This document shows, piece by piece, positions 45,978-54,846 of a DNA stretch of 64,000 bases (position 1 is its first letter; the number at the start of each line of letters is the position of its first letter). Source of the DNA: Candidatus Rhodoferax randersensis (GTDB lineage Bacteria; Pseudomonadota; Gammaproteobacteria; Burkholderiales; Burkholderiaceae_C); NCBI GenBank assembly GCA_016718155.1, contig JADKEH010000044.1, forward strand, positions 62,001 to 126,000. Reading direction: 5' to 3'. Position numbers and translations under genes: made by a program. The notes below the pieces were generated by a model that saw only the letters and a list, made by a program, of their open reading frames with translations, had not been told where the DNA came from and made no database searches.

Positions 45978-48900
45978 TGAAAGCCCTGCGCCGGGTGCTG
46001 GTCACCGTTGTGGCCCTGCTGCTGGTCGCGCTGACCTTGAGTGCTGCCGCGTGGTGGTGGAGCGCCAGCGCCACATCCCTAGCCACCTCATTGCAGCAGG
46101 CACAACGCTTTCTGGGAAGCGGGCAGTCCCTGGAGACACGCGGGGTGAGCGGCTCACTGCGCGAGGGCGGCCACATTGACTGGCTACGCTGGCAGCAAGG
46201 TGATCTGACCATCGAGGCGCACGACGTCACGGTCGGCTGGTCACTGCGGCCCTTGTTTGAGGGCGAACTGCGCCTGGGGCAACTGACCGCCCGGCTGGTG
46301 CACATCACGCAGCGGCCGCCCGCCGCACCGCGTCCGGCTCAGGTTCCCCTTAGCGCGTTGCAACTGCCCTTCAAGGTGCGCGCACCCTTTGCCGTGGCCC
46401 AACTCACGTGGGACGGATTGCCCCTGCCGGCCATCACTGGCCTCACTGGAAGCTACGTATTTGATAGCAGTGAGCACATACTGGAACTATCAAATGCCGC
46501 TGTTTCGTCCGGTACCTACCAGCTCAGCGCACGTTTGCAGGCACGCGCCCCGATGGCCTTGACCGCACAGATACACGGCACGGTACAGACCCCTGTGCCT
46601 GGCGGCGGCCGCAACGTCACCGCGCAGGCCCAGGCCAAGGTGCATGGCACCTTGGCGGGCCACGACGCTGCGCTGACGCTCAGTGCCCAGTTGCAGCCGC
46701 AGCTCGACACGCCGCGCGGCAACGCCATGCAGGCCAGTCTCTCGGCCCGCCTTTTGCCCTGGCAAAGCCAGCCCGTGGTGGACGCCCAGGCAAGCTGGCA
46801 GGCCATTGACCTGGCCGCCCTGTGGCCGCAGGCGCCCAGCACACTGCTGCATGGCGACGCCACCATCACACCGGCGGGTCAAGGCTGGCAGGCCCAGCTC
46901 AAGCTGGGCAACAGCCAGAGTGGGCCGTGGAACCAACAACGCTTACCTGTTGAGGCACTCACGGCCACGGTGCGCTTTGACCAGGGGCAGTGGCGCATCG
47001 AATCGCTGCGCGCCCAGGCGGCCGGTGGACGTATCGAGGCCCAGGCGACGCTACAGCCGACTTCGGCCGGTGCGGCCACGGCGCCGTGGCAAGGCCACGC
47101 CATGGTCCACGGAGTCAACCCCGCCGCGCTGGATTCACGCCTTGCCAGCACCACCCTGGATGGCGAATTGACAGCCCAGCAGACGCCAAACGGCGTTCAG
47201 TTCGAATCGCGCCTGCAGTCTGCAACGCCAGCGGCCGTGGCCAGCACGGCAACAGCCACGCGCCGCGCGGCGGCCCGCCCGAGTGGCCTGCCGGGCGGCA
47301 TGCGCGTGAAGGCGGCTCATTTGAAGGGCCTGTGGCGCGCGCCGCTGTTGACGCTGGAGACCGTGTCGGTGCACACCGACGACGCACAACTTCAGGGCAA
47401 GCTGAGCGTGCACACCATCAGCTACGCCAGCGAAGGGCAACTGAACTTGACCGTGCCCGGCGCTGAGGCCAGGCTGAGCGGCCAGCTGGCCGCCGACAAA
47501 GGCCAGGGCGAGGCGCGCCTGCAGGTATCGGATGGCGCCGCCGCCGCCCGCTGGCTGGCGCGCTGGCCCGGCCCGGCCAGCACTTGGCTGCGCGGCAATG
47601 GCGTGCAGGGTGGCCTGGACCTTAACGGCCGCTGGCAAGGCGGCTGGCAGCAGCAAGGCCAAGCCCTGCAAATCGATGCCAGCCTGCGCGCGCCCCGGCT
47701 CGATCTGCTGGCCGCTGGCGCGGGCCCTACCCTGGCCTGGCGCATGCGCGGACTGCAGGCCGACCTGTCTGGCACTCTGCGCGCCTTGACGCTGAACGCA
47801 GCCGGTCAAGCCGAGCACGGCAGCCGCCAGTTCAGCTTCAAGAGCCAGGCGCACGCCACCCAAACCAAGGACGGGGCGTGGCAAGCCACGCTGGACAGCG
47901 CCCAACTGAGCGCACAAGACAGCCTGCACCCCGGCCTGTGGACCCTGAATTTGGCCGACGCCGTGACGCTGAGCGGACTGCAACAAGGCAGCAAGCGGTC
48001 GCTGGAGCTGTCGCCCGGTTCGGTCCAACTGAGCGGGCCGGTAGCGGGCCTTGCCAAGCTGAGTTGGCAGCGCGCGCAGTGGTCGCAACAGCCAACCCCC
48101 GGCAAGGCAGACTGGCACACGCAGTGGCGAACGCAGGGTACGCTGCAAGACCTGCCGCTGAGCTGGCTGGTGCTGTTTGGCCCGGCGCAGATCGCCAACA
48201 CCGGCTTGCGCGGCGACATGTTGTTTGGTGGCCAATGGGACGTCACCAGTGGTGAGACCTTGCAGGCCGGTGCCACCCTGGCGCGCACCAGTGGCGACCT
48301 GCTGGTGCAGGTGGACGACGCCGGTGCCACGGTGCCCGCCGGGGCGCGCGAGGCCCGCTTGCTGCTGGCGGTGGACAAGCACCAACTCACGGCCGACCTG
48401 ACCTGGGACAGCGAGCGCGGCGGCCAAGCGCAAGCAAAGTTCAGCACAACCCTGAGGCCGGGCGGCAGCGGTTGGGAATGGCCCGCTGATGCACCCTTGA
48501 GTGGTAGCGTCAGCGCCCGTCTACCACCGGTCGGCGCCTGGTCCTTGCTGGCCCCGCCCGGCTGGCGCCTGCGCGGCACGCTGGACGCCAGCGCCACACT
48601 GGCCGGCACGCGCGCGGCCCCCCAGTGGAAGGGAAGCTTGCGCGCGCAGGACCTGTCGGTGCGTTCGCTGGTCGATGGCATCGACTTCAGCCACGGCAGT
48701 CTGCTGGCCCGTTTGGACGGCCAGCGGCTGGACATCGTCGAGGCCTCGCTGCAAGGCGCGGGGGGCGCCGGTGGTGGCCAGTTACGGATCACGGGCTCAG
48801 CGGTCTGGTTGCCAGAAGAAGGAGAAGGTGCCACCAGCACAGCCTTGTCCCGCGTGCGCATGGAGCTCGACGCCACCGCCAAGGCCTTGCGCGTCAGCAC

Positions 48901-49903
48901 ACGAGCCGACCGGCGCCTAGTGGTGTCGGGCACCGTCTCGGCCCGGCTGCAAGAGGCGCGGCTGTCCATTCGGGGCGCGCTCACGGCAGACCAGGCCCTG
49001 TTCATTCTGCCCGAGGACAGCGCACCGCGATTGGGCGACGACGTAGTGGTGCGACGTGCCCCGGCCAGCGGCACTGCCCCTGGCGCGGCACCTGGCACGT
49101 CACGTCACGCGCCCACCGCTGCCACACCGGCCACGGCGGCGACCCCCGGCCCGGCCACAGCGCCCAACGCCAAACGCCTCAGCACCGAAGTCGCGCTCAC
49201 ACTGGACCCCGGGCCGGACTTCCAGGTGCGTGGCCAAGGCCTCGCCACGCGCCTGGCGGGCAGCCTGGAGTTGCGCCACAACACCACCAATGGCCAGGCG
49301 CCGCGCTTGACCGGCGAATTACGCACGGTGCGAGGCACCTACAAGGCTTATGGCCAACTGCTCAGCATCGACCAAGGCGTGCTGCGTTTCAACGGCCCCT
49401 ACGACAACCCGGCGCTGGCCATCCTGGCGATTCGACCCAATTTGCAGCAACGTGTAGGCGTGCAGATCACTGGCACGGCGCTGTCGCCAGTGGTGCGCCT
49501 CTACGCTGAGCCCGACCTGCCCGATGCCGAGAAACTGTCCTGGCTGGTGCTGGGCCGCTCCGCCGCCAATGGTGGCGCCGAGTCCGCCATGCTGCAACAA
49601 GCGGCACTGGCCTTGCTGGGTGGCAATGGCAAGAACCTGACCGCCAACCTGACCGAGGCCCTTGGCCTGGACGAACTATCGGTACGCGGCGCGGCCAGCA
49701 ATGCCGATGGCAGCACCAGCAGCGCCACCTTTACCCTGGGCAAGCGTTTATCTCGCGATTTTTACGTCAGCTACGAACGCAGCCTGACCGGCACGTTGGG
49801 CACGCTCTACATCTTCTACGACCTGTCGCGCCGCGTGACAGTGCGCGCCCAGACTGGCGAGCAAAGCGCGATCGACCTGATTTTCACCGTGCCCTACGAC
49901 TGA
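45977..49903 (+). CDS. tamB: Translocation and assembly module protein TamB (DUF490)
   Basis: This 1308-residue AsmA-like protein spans the periplasm, linking the inner membrane to TamA and probably moving phospholipid. It has one N-terminal helix (VLVTVVALLLVALTLSAAAWWW), a long repetitive beta-rich body, and the C-terminal DUF490 domain with DFQVRGQGLATRLAGSLEL and ERSLTGTLGTLYIFYDLSRRVTV. The Ala/Pro/Thr-rich insertion near 1030-1060 (GTAPGAAPGTSRHAPTAATP) is low complexity. Its ATG overlaps the tamA stop by one base. It is full length. Confidence 0.95.
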   Translation: MKALRRVLVTVVALLLVALTLSAAAWWWSASATSLATSLQQAQRFLGSGQSLETRGVSGSLREGGHIDWLRWQQGDLTIEAHDVTVGWSLRPLFEGELRLGQLTARLVHITQRPPAAPRPAQVPLSALQLPFKVRAPFAVAQLTWDGLPLPAITGLTGSYVFDSSEHILELSNAAVSSGTYQLSARLQARAPMALTAQIHGTVQTPVPGGGRNVTAQAQAKVHGTLAGHDAALTLSAQLQPQLDTPRGNAMQASLSARLLPWQSQPVVDAQASWQAIDLAALWPQAPSTLLHGDATITPAGQGWQAQLKLGNSQSGPWNQQRLPVEALTATVRFDQGQWRIESLRAQAAGGRIEAQATLQPTSAGAATAPWQGHAMVHGVNPAALDSRLASTTLDGELTAQQTPNGVQFESRLQSATPAAVASTATATRRAAARPSGLPGGMRVKAAHLKGLWRAPLLTLETVSVHTDDAQLQGKLSVHTISYASEGQLNLTVPGAEARLSGQLAADKGQGEARLQVSDGAAAARWLARWPGPASTWLRGNGVQGGLDLNGRWQGGWQQQGQALQIDASLRAPRLDLLAAGAGPTLAWRMRGLQADLSGTLRALTLNAAGQAEHGSRQFSFKSQAHATQTKDGAWQATLDSAQLSAQDSLHPGLWTLNLADAVTLSGLQQGSKRSLELSPGSVQLSGPVAGLAKLSWQRAQWSQQPTPGKADWHTQWRTQGTLQDLPLSWLVLFGPAQIANTGLRGDMLFGGQWDVTSGETLQAGATLARTSGDLLVQVDDAGATVPAGAREARLLLAVDKHQLTADLTWDSERGGQAQAKFSTTLRPGGSGWEWPADAPLSGSVSARLPPVGAWSLLAPPGWRLRGTLDASATLAGTRAAPQWKGSLRAQDLSVRSLVDGIDFSHGSLLARLDGQRLDIVEASLQGAGGAGGGQLRITGSAVWLPEEGEGATSTALSRVRMELDATAKALRVSTRADRRLVVSGTVSARLQEARLSIRGALTADQALFILPEDSAPRLGDDVVVRRAPASGTAPGAAPGTSRHAPTAATPATAATPGPATAPNAKRLSTEVALTLDPGPDFQVRGQGLATRLAGSLELRHNTTNGQAPRLTGELRTVRGTYKAYGQLLSIDQGVLRFNGPYDNPALAILAIRPNLQQRVGVQITGTALSPVVRLYAEPDLPDAEKLSWLVLGRSAANGGAESAMLQQAALALLGGNGKNLTANLTEALGLDELSVRGAASNADGSTSSATFTLGKRLSRDFYVSYERSLTGTLGTLYIFYDLSRRVTVRAQTGEQSAIDLIFTVPYD

Positions 49904-49957
49904 CGTCGGCATCGCACGGTCAATCGGCCAGCCGCTGGCCCTACAATCCCGGCTCCC

Positions 49958-50032
49958 CTCGCCATAGTTCAATGGATAGAACGAGTGCCTCCTAAGTGCT
50001 AGATGTAGGTTCGATTCCTACTGGCGGGACCA
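49958..50032 (+). tRNA. tRNA-Arg (anticodon CCU), CCA encoded
   Basis: The sequence folds as a cloverleaf. Acceptor CTCGCCA pairs with TGGCGGG (one wobble). The D-arm is TAGTTCAATGGATAGAAC. The anticodon loop is CTCCTAA with stem AGTGC/GTGCT (two wobbles), and the T-arm is GTAGG-TTCGATT-CCTAC. Discriminator A and CCA follow at 50029-50032. It reads AGG codons. It separates the conserved left part from the accessory right part of the window. Confidence 0.93.
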
Positions 50033-50251
50033 CACCTACATGGCCCATCCACGCGCCGGCGTGCCGCACCACCGGCTCCTAGGGTTTGCCCCACTGCGCT
50101 TTGGTTCGCGAACGCAGAACATGGGCCCGTGGTCTGCTGCAACGGGCGATTCGCAATGAGCGCGACGCAAGCCCTACCAAGCGATTGCCCGCCGTGACCA
50201 CCACGCCGATTCGGCACACCGCTCTTCAAGCCCGCACCAAAAGGAACCAGG

Positions 50252-52579
50252 ATGATCCAGACCCTCGACGCACGTCGGCCATGCCCGGCCAAAGTTGGCC
50301 GACGCTCGCAGGCCGCATTTAATACAACGCCGTTGCTGGCGGCCTTGGTACTGGCCTGGCCGATGTCACCGGCACTGGCCCAGACCACCGATGCCCCCGA
50401 CGCCTCGCCCCGCGTCGGAAAGCTGGAAACGGTCACGGTCACGGCCGAGCGCCGGGTGGAGAACATCAAGAACGTACCGATGGCGATATCGACCCTGGCC
50501 GGCGAAAAACTTGATGTGCTCAACTCAGGCGGACAGGACATCCGTTTCCTGTCAGCGCGCGTACCCAGCCTGAACATCGAGTCCTCATTTGGTCGCGCCT
50601 TTCCGCGCTTCTATGTGCGCGGTTTGGGCAACTCCGATTTTGATTTGAACGCATCGCAACCGGTATCGCTGATCCTGGACGACATCGTGCAGGAAAACCC
50701 CATACTGAAAGGGTTTCCGCTGTTCGACATCGAACGGATTGAGGTCCTGCGCGGCCCCCAGGGCACCATGTTCGGTCGCAACACACCGGCTGGCGCGCTG
50801 AAGTTCGAGTCCGTCAAGCCGGGCAAGAAGCTCGAAGGCTATGTCAACGCGTCCTACGGTACCCATGCCACGACCAACGTCGAAGGGGCCATCAACATAC
50901 CCCTCAACGCCGAGTGGGCGACGCGAGTCTCGATTCAGTCACAGAACCGCAACGACTGGGTGACCAATACCTTCGCTGCAGGCCCCACCAAGTCGCTCGA
51001 GGGTTACCACGACACCGCCGTGCGGGTGCAACTGGCCTACAAGCCTGGTGCCAACTTCGACGCCTTGCTCAATGTCCACGGGCGGGACCTGGACGGCTCG
51101 GCCCGCCTGTTTCGGGCCAACATCATCAAGCCCGGCACCAATGAGTTGGTGGATGGATTCGATCCCGCCAAGATCTCCACCGACGGCAAGAATGAACAGA
51201 CGCTCAGCAGCTCCGGCGCCTCGCTGCGTCTGCGATGGGACCTGGGCGGCGTCAGCCTGCATTCGATCACCGGGTACGAATCGGTCAAGGCGTTTAGTCG
51301 GGGCGATATCGACGGCGGCTTTGGCGCGTCCTTCCTTCCCAGTTCCGGACCCGGCTTCATTCCTTTTGACGCCGAGTCGGCCGACGGCTTGCCGCGCCAC
51401 CGGCAGTTCACGCAAGAGCTGCGGCTGGAGTCCAACGACAAAGGGCCGCTGAAGTGGATTGGCGGTGCCTACCTGTTCGACGAGTCCATCGACGTCGACA
51501 GCTTCAACTATTCATCGATCGGCGGCAACACGCAAAACGGCTACGCCACGCAAAAGCAGGACAACCGGGCCTACGCTGTCTTTGGCTCCCTGAACGTCGA
51601 CGTGAGCGACGCACTAAAAGTGCGCGGCGGCTTGCGTTACACCCGCGACAAGAAAGACTTTGTTGCCGATCGCATCACCGCGCCACCGTTCAGCCCCCCA
51701 TTCATCGGGCGTCTAAGCACCGCCACCAGCGCCTCCAATGTGAGTGGCGACTTCAGTGGCACTTATTCCATCAGCAAAGCCACCAATTTCTATGGGCGCC
51801 TTGCGACCGGCTTTCGCGCCCCGTCGATCCAGGGGCGACTGCTGTTTGGCGACGCCCTGTCGGTGGCCAACTCCGAGAAGGTCACCTCGATCGAGGGTGG
51901 CATGAAGTCCGACTTGCTGGACGGTCGCGCTCGCGTGTCGTTGGGCTTGTTCCAGTACACCATGAAAAACCAGCAACTCACGGCCGTGGGCGGCGCTGCC
52001 AACTTCAACCAGTTGATCAACGCCGACAAGGTGACTGGCCGCGGCGCCGAGGTTGACCTGCAGGCCTTTGTGACCGACAACCTGTTGATGACCCTGGGCG
52101 GAAGCCTGAACAAGACCCGCATTCGCGACGCCAGCTTGCGGGTCGACGCCTGCGGCAGTGGCTGCACCGTACTCAACACCATCACCGCCGCGGCCAACCC
52201 GGCAGTGGGCAAGTTCTCGCCCACCGTGTCGATCGACGGCAACCCGCTGCCACAGGCACCCGAGGTGGTGGTGAACTTCACCGCACGTTATGGCATGCCG
52301 CACGGCAACGGTGGCGAATGGTTTGTCTATACCGACTGGGCCTACCGAAGCAAGGTCAACTTCTTTCTGTACAAGGCCACCGAGTTCACCGGCAAAGCCC
52401 TGCTCGAAGGTGGCCTGCGAATGGGGTACACCTGGGGTAACGGCAAGTACGAAGCGGCGCTGTTTGGCCGCAATATCACCAACCAGATTCAGACCGTGGG
52501 GGGGATCGATTTCAACAACCTCACCGGCATGATCAACGAGCCTCGCACGTGGGGACTGCAGCTTAAGGCGGCGTTCTGA
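50252..52579 (+). CDS. TonB-dependent outer-membrane receptor
   Basis: This 775-residue receptor has a signal peptide (LAWPMSPALAQ), a TonB-box-like segment (LETVTVTAERR), the plug domain with FYVRGLGNSDFDL, RIEVLRGPQGTMFGRNTPAG, and a beta-barrel ending LQLKAAF with terminal Phe. It takes up a large ligand such as a siderophore or vitamin; the substrate is not visible. AAGGA lies six bases before the ATG. No transporter or regulator gene is adjacent, so it is an orphan receptor. The 219 bases between the tRNA and this gene show no other gene. Confidence 0.9.
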   Translation: MIQTLDARRPCPAKVGRRSQAAFNTTPLLAALVLAWPMSPALAQTTDAPDASPRVGKLETVTVTAERRVENIKNVPMAISTLAGEKLDVLNSGGQDIRFLSARVPSLNIESSFGRAFPRFYVRGLGNSDFDLNASQPVSLILDDIVQENPILKGFPLFDIERIEVLRGPQGTMFGRNTPAGALKFESVKPGKKLEGYVNASYGTHATTNVEGAINIPLNAEWATRVSIQSQNRNDWVTNTFAAGPTKSLEGYHDTAVRVQLAYKPGANFDALLNVHGRDLDGSARLFRANIIKPGTNELVDGFDPAKISTDGKNEQTLSSSGASLRLRWDLGGVSLHSITGYESVKAFSRGDIDGGFGASFLPSSGPGFIPFDAESADGLPRHRQFTQELRLESNDKGPLKWIGGAYLFDESIDVDSFNYSSIGGNTQNGYATQKQDNRAYAVFGSLNVDVSDALKVRGGLRYTRDKKDFVADRITAPPFSPPFIGRLSTATSASNVSGDFSGTYSISKATNFYGRLATGFRAPSIQGRLLFGDALSVANSEKVTSIEGGMKSDLLDGRARVSLGLFQYTMKNQQLTAVGGAANFNQLINADKVTGRGAEVDLQAFVTDNLLMTLGGSLNKTRIRDASLRVDACGSGCTVLNTITAAANPAVGKFSPTVSIDGNPLPQAPEVVVNFTARYGMPHGNGGEWFVYTDWAYRSKVNFFLYKATEFTGKALLEGGLRMGYTWGNGKYEAALFGRNITNQIQTVGGIDFNNLTGMINEPRTWGLQLKAAF

Positions 52580-53003
52580 AGCCCAGCCGTGACGCCATCC
52601 GGAAACACGCACCGCACTGACTAAAGGACACGGCGCACTGTAAACGAGCCGCAAAGTGATAGTTGATTGCCAGTAGGTGGCGACGGGTCAAGCTGACGCA
52701 CAACCGCTCACGCGGGTTGTGGGGCTGTGTTCTTGTTACATTGGCTACGTCGATCTGGGCTGGTTCATACGTACCGCTGCAACCACTTTTGGCCGCAAGG
52801 TGCCCGGTCACGGCTTACGACAATCCCGTCTTATGGCCTGTCTTGTGGCCTCTTTTGTGGCTTTGTAGGCGGCTCTCCAGAATTATCATCTAGCGATCTG
52901 ACACCGAGTCAGTGCCGCGTGCTGGTCGATGCGCCTCTTGAACGCCTCTCCCAGGCACCCACCCAACGCTTCGGGACATCAATCTTGAACGGTGCATTCT
53001 TCA
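52580..53003. other. Intergenic region with a hairpin and 12-bp direct repeats
   Basis: No gene is supported in this 424-base gap. It holds an imperfect hairpin at 52699-52721 (CACAACC with GGGTTGTG, weak T content after it), which could end the receptor transcript. It also holds three direct repeats of 12 bases at 52831-52866 (TTATGGCCTGTC, TTGTGGCCTCTT, TTGTGGCTTTGT), about one helical turn apart, upstream of the RTX gene. Confidence 0.5.
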
Positions 53004-54743
53004 ATGGCTAACTTCACCGGCACATCGGGCAAGGACGTGCTAGTCGGCACCGACGGCAACGACAGCCTGTCCGGCATGGAGGGGGACGACCTGATCAACG
53101 GGGGTGCGGGCAACGACACCGCCACTTACGCCACCAATCGTGCCACGTCTTCGGTGCAGAAAACATCCAGCGGCTTCACGGTGAGCGACATCAAAGGCGC
53201 CGAAGGAGTCGACACCCTGCAGAACATCGAACGCGTGCGCTTTGCCGACCGAGGCCTGGCGCTCGACATGGCCACCAACCAAAGTGGAGGCCAGACGGCG
53301 CTGTTGATTGGCGCGGTACTGGGCAAGGCGGCGCTGGCGTCCAAACTGGCCTTGACGGGCTCGGTGCTCGACCTGTTTGACCATGGCTCCACCCTGCAAG
53401 AGCTCAGCGGCGCCGTGATGCGTCTGCCCATCTGGGGCGTATTGGCCAACAGCGGCGCGGCCAGCGCCAGCAACACGCAGATTGCCAACTACCTGCTGAC
53501 CACGGTCAACGGCCAGGCCCCCGACGCCACCACCTTGTCCAATGCGGTCAGCAGCCTGGACCTGGGCCCCCAGGGCGACCTGTTGTGGAAGTTGGCCCTG
53601 TCCAGCGCCAACCAGGCGCAAATAGGTCTGAGCAACCTGGCTTCGACCGGGCTGGAGTTTGGCTTCAACGGTCTGGCCTTCAGCACCCTGGCGCTGGCCG
53701 AGACCGCCGCCAATGATGGCAGTCTGGGCCCGGCTATCGTCATCACGCTGACCGGCGACAGCTTTGCCGGAAAGGTTGGCGCGGTGGTAGGCAAGGTCAA
53801 CGGCGCGCCAAGCGGGCTGGTGGCCAGCCTGACCAAGACCACCGACACCACCGCCACCCTCACTCTTACCGGCGCCGCCAAAGCGCACGGTGCCGCCGCC
53901 AATGCCAACACCGGCCTGAGCGTGACCTTTGCGGCGGCCGACTTTGTGTCTGCCAGCACCACCGACAAGGCCGGCCTGACGCAAAAGCTCAGCATGTCCT
54001 TTGTGGAACTACCCGCATCGGAAGCCAGCGGCGAGTTGCTGGTATCCGGCGTGGTTACTGTGGCGGTCAACGTCGACCTGGCCGCTGACAAGCTCTATTT
54101 CGGGTCGAGTGTGGGTGCGCTGTCGAGTGGCTCGATGGGCAATGTCAAGAACGTCGACGCCTCCGGGATCACCGGCACCAAGGTCACCGTCAGCCTAATT
54201 GGGGACGACGCCGCCAACAAACTTACCGCCTCCACGCTGGGTGGCACCCTGACCGGTGGCAAGGGCGCCGATGCGCTGGTGGCGGGCGCCGGGATCGACC
54301 GCTTTGTGTTTGCCGCCACCAGCGCCGAGAACGGCCAGGACACTGTCACCGGCTTCAACCTCAGCGCCACTGGCGACGTGCTGGACTTCTCCGCCTTCCT
54401 CAACAAGACCGGCACCAAGCACATTGCCGCCGTTAGCGCCACCAGCGTGACGCCGGCAATCTGGTCCAACAGCGACGTGTTGGTGGCCACCGGCTTTGCG
54501 CTGGACGCCGCTGGCATTGCCGCCTTGTTTGGCGCCGCCGCGCCGTTTGCCGCGCCCACGGCGGCGACCAAAATGGTGGTGATCTCTGCCGACATCATTG
54601 GCAACGCCAACATCTGGTACGTGGTCAACCAGCTCGACACCGCCGCCATCACCGCCAGCGAGGTCACGCTGGTGGGCACCCTGGTGGGCATCAACAACCT
54701 GGGGCTGACCGGCTACGGGTTCTTGGCGGCCAACTTCGGCTGA
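53004..54743 (+). CDS. RTX-type calcium-binding surface protein
   Basis: This 579-residue protein starts MANFTGTSGKDVLVGTDGND and has nonapeptide-type repeats (GNDSLSGMEGDDLINGGAGND) at the N-terminus. A DUF4214-like segment follows (about 95-225: NIERVRFADRGLALDMATNQ through LASTGLEFGFNG), then an Ala/Thr-rich beta-repeat region. The C-terminal module has a single repeat, GGKGADALVAGAGIDRFVF, and TGFNLSATGDVLDFSAFL. Its acidic, Cys-free, hydrophobic-ended C-terminus fits type I secretion, perhaps as an S-layer-like protein. No secretion ATPase is nearby. It is paralogous to the next gene. Confidence 0.78.
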   Translation: MANFTGTSGKDVLVGTDGNDSLSGMEGDDLINGGAGNDTATYATNRATSSVQKTSSGFTVSDIKGAEGVDTLQNIERVRFADRGLALDMATNQSGGQTALLIGAVLGKAALASKLALTGSVLDLFDHGSTLQELSGAVMRLPIWGVLANSGAASASNTQIANYLLTTVNGQAPDATTLSNAVSSLDLGPQGDLLWKLALSSANQAQIGLSNLASTGLEFGFNGLAFSTLALAETAANDGSLGPAIVITLTGDSFAGKVGAVVGKVNGAPSGLVASLTKTTDTTATLTLTGAAKAHGAAANANTGLSVTFAAADFVSASTTDKAGLTQKLSMSFVELPASEASGELLVSGVVTVAVNVDLAADKLYFGSSVGALSSGSMGNVKNVDASGITGTKVTVSLIGDDAANKLTASTLGGTLTGGKGADALVAGAGIDRFVFAATSAENGQDTVTGFNLSATGDVLDFSAFLNKTGTKHIAAVSATSVTPAIWSNSDVLVATGFALDAAGIAALFGAAAPFAAPTAATKMVVISADIIGNANIWYVVNQLDTAAITASEVTLVGTLVGINNLGLTGYGFLAANFG

Positions 54744-54846
54744 GTGCTGGCTATCGCGGCTGGCCACAGCGTCCACTGGCCACAGCGTCCGATAGACGCC
54801 AGGCGCATCATCCCCTAAACTGGTCAGCCCGCTTATAGGAGCAGCC

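Noticed and set aside
49999..50577. Minus-strand frame across the tRNA 3' end and the receptor start
   Set aside because: It overlaps a clear tRNA and the signal-peptide region of the TonB-dependent receptor and has no family features.
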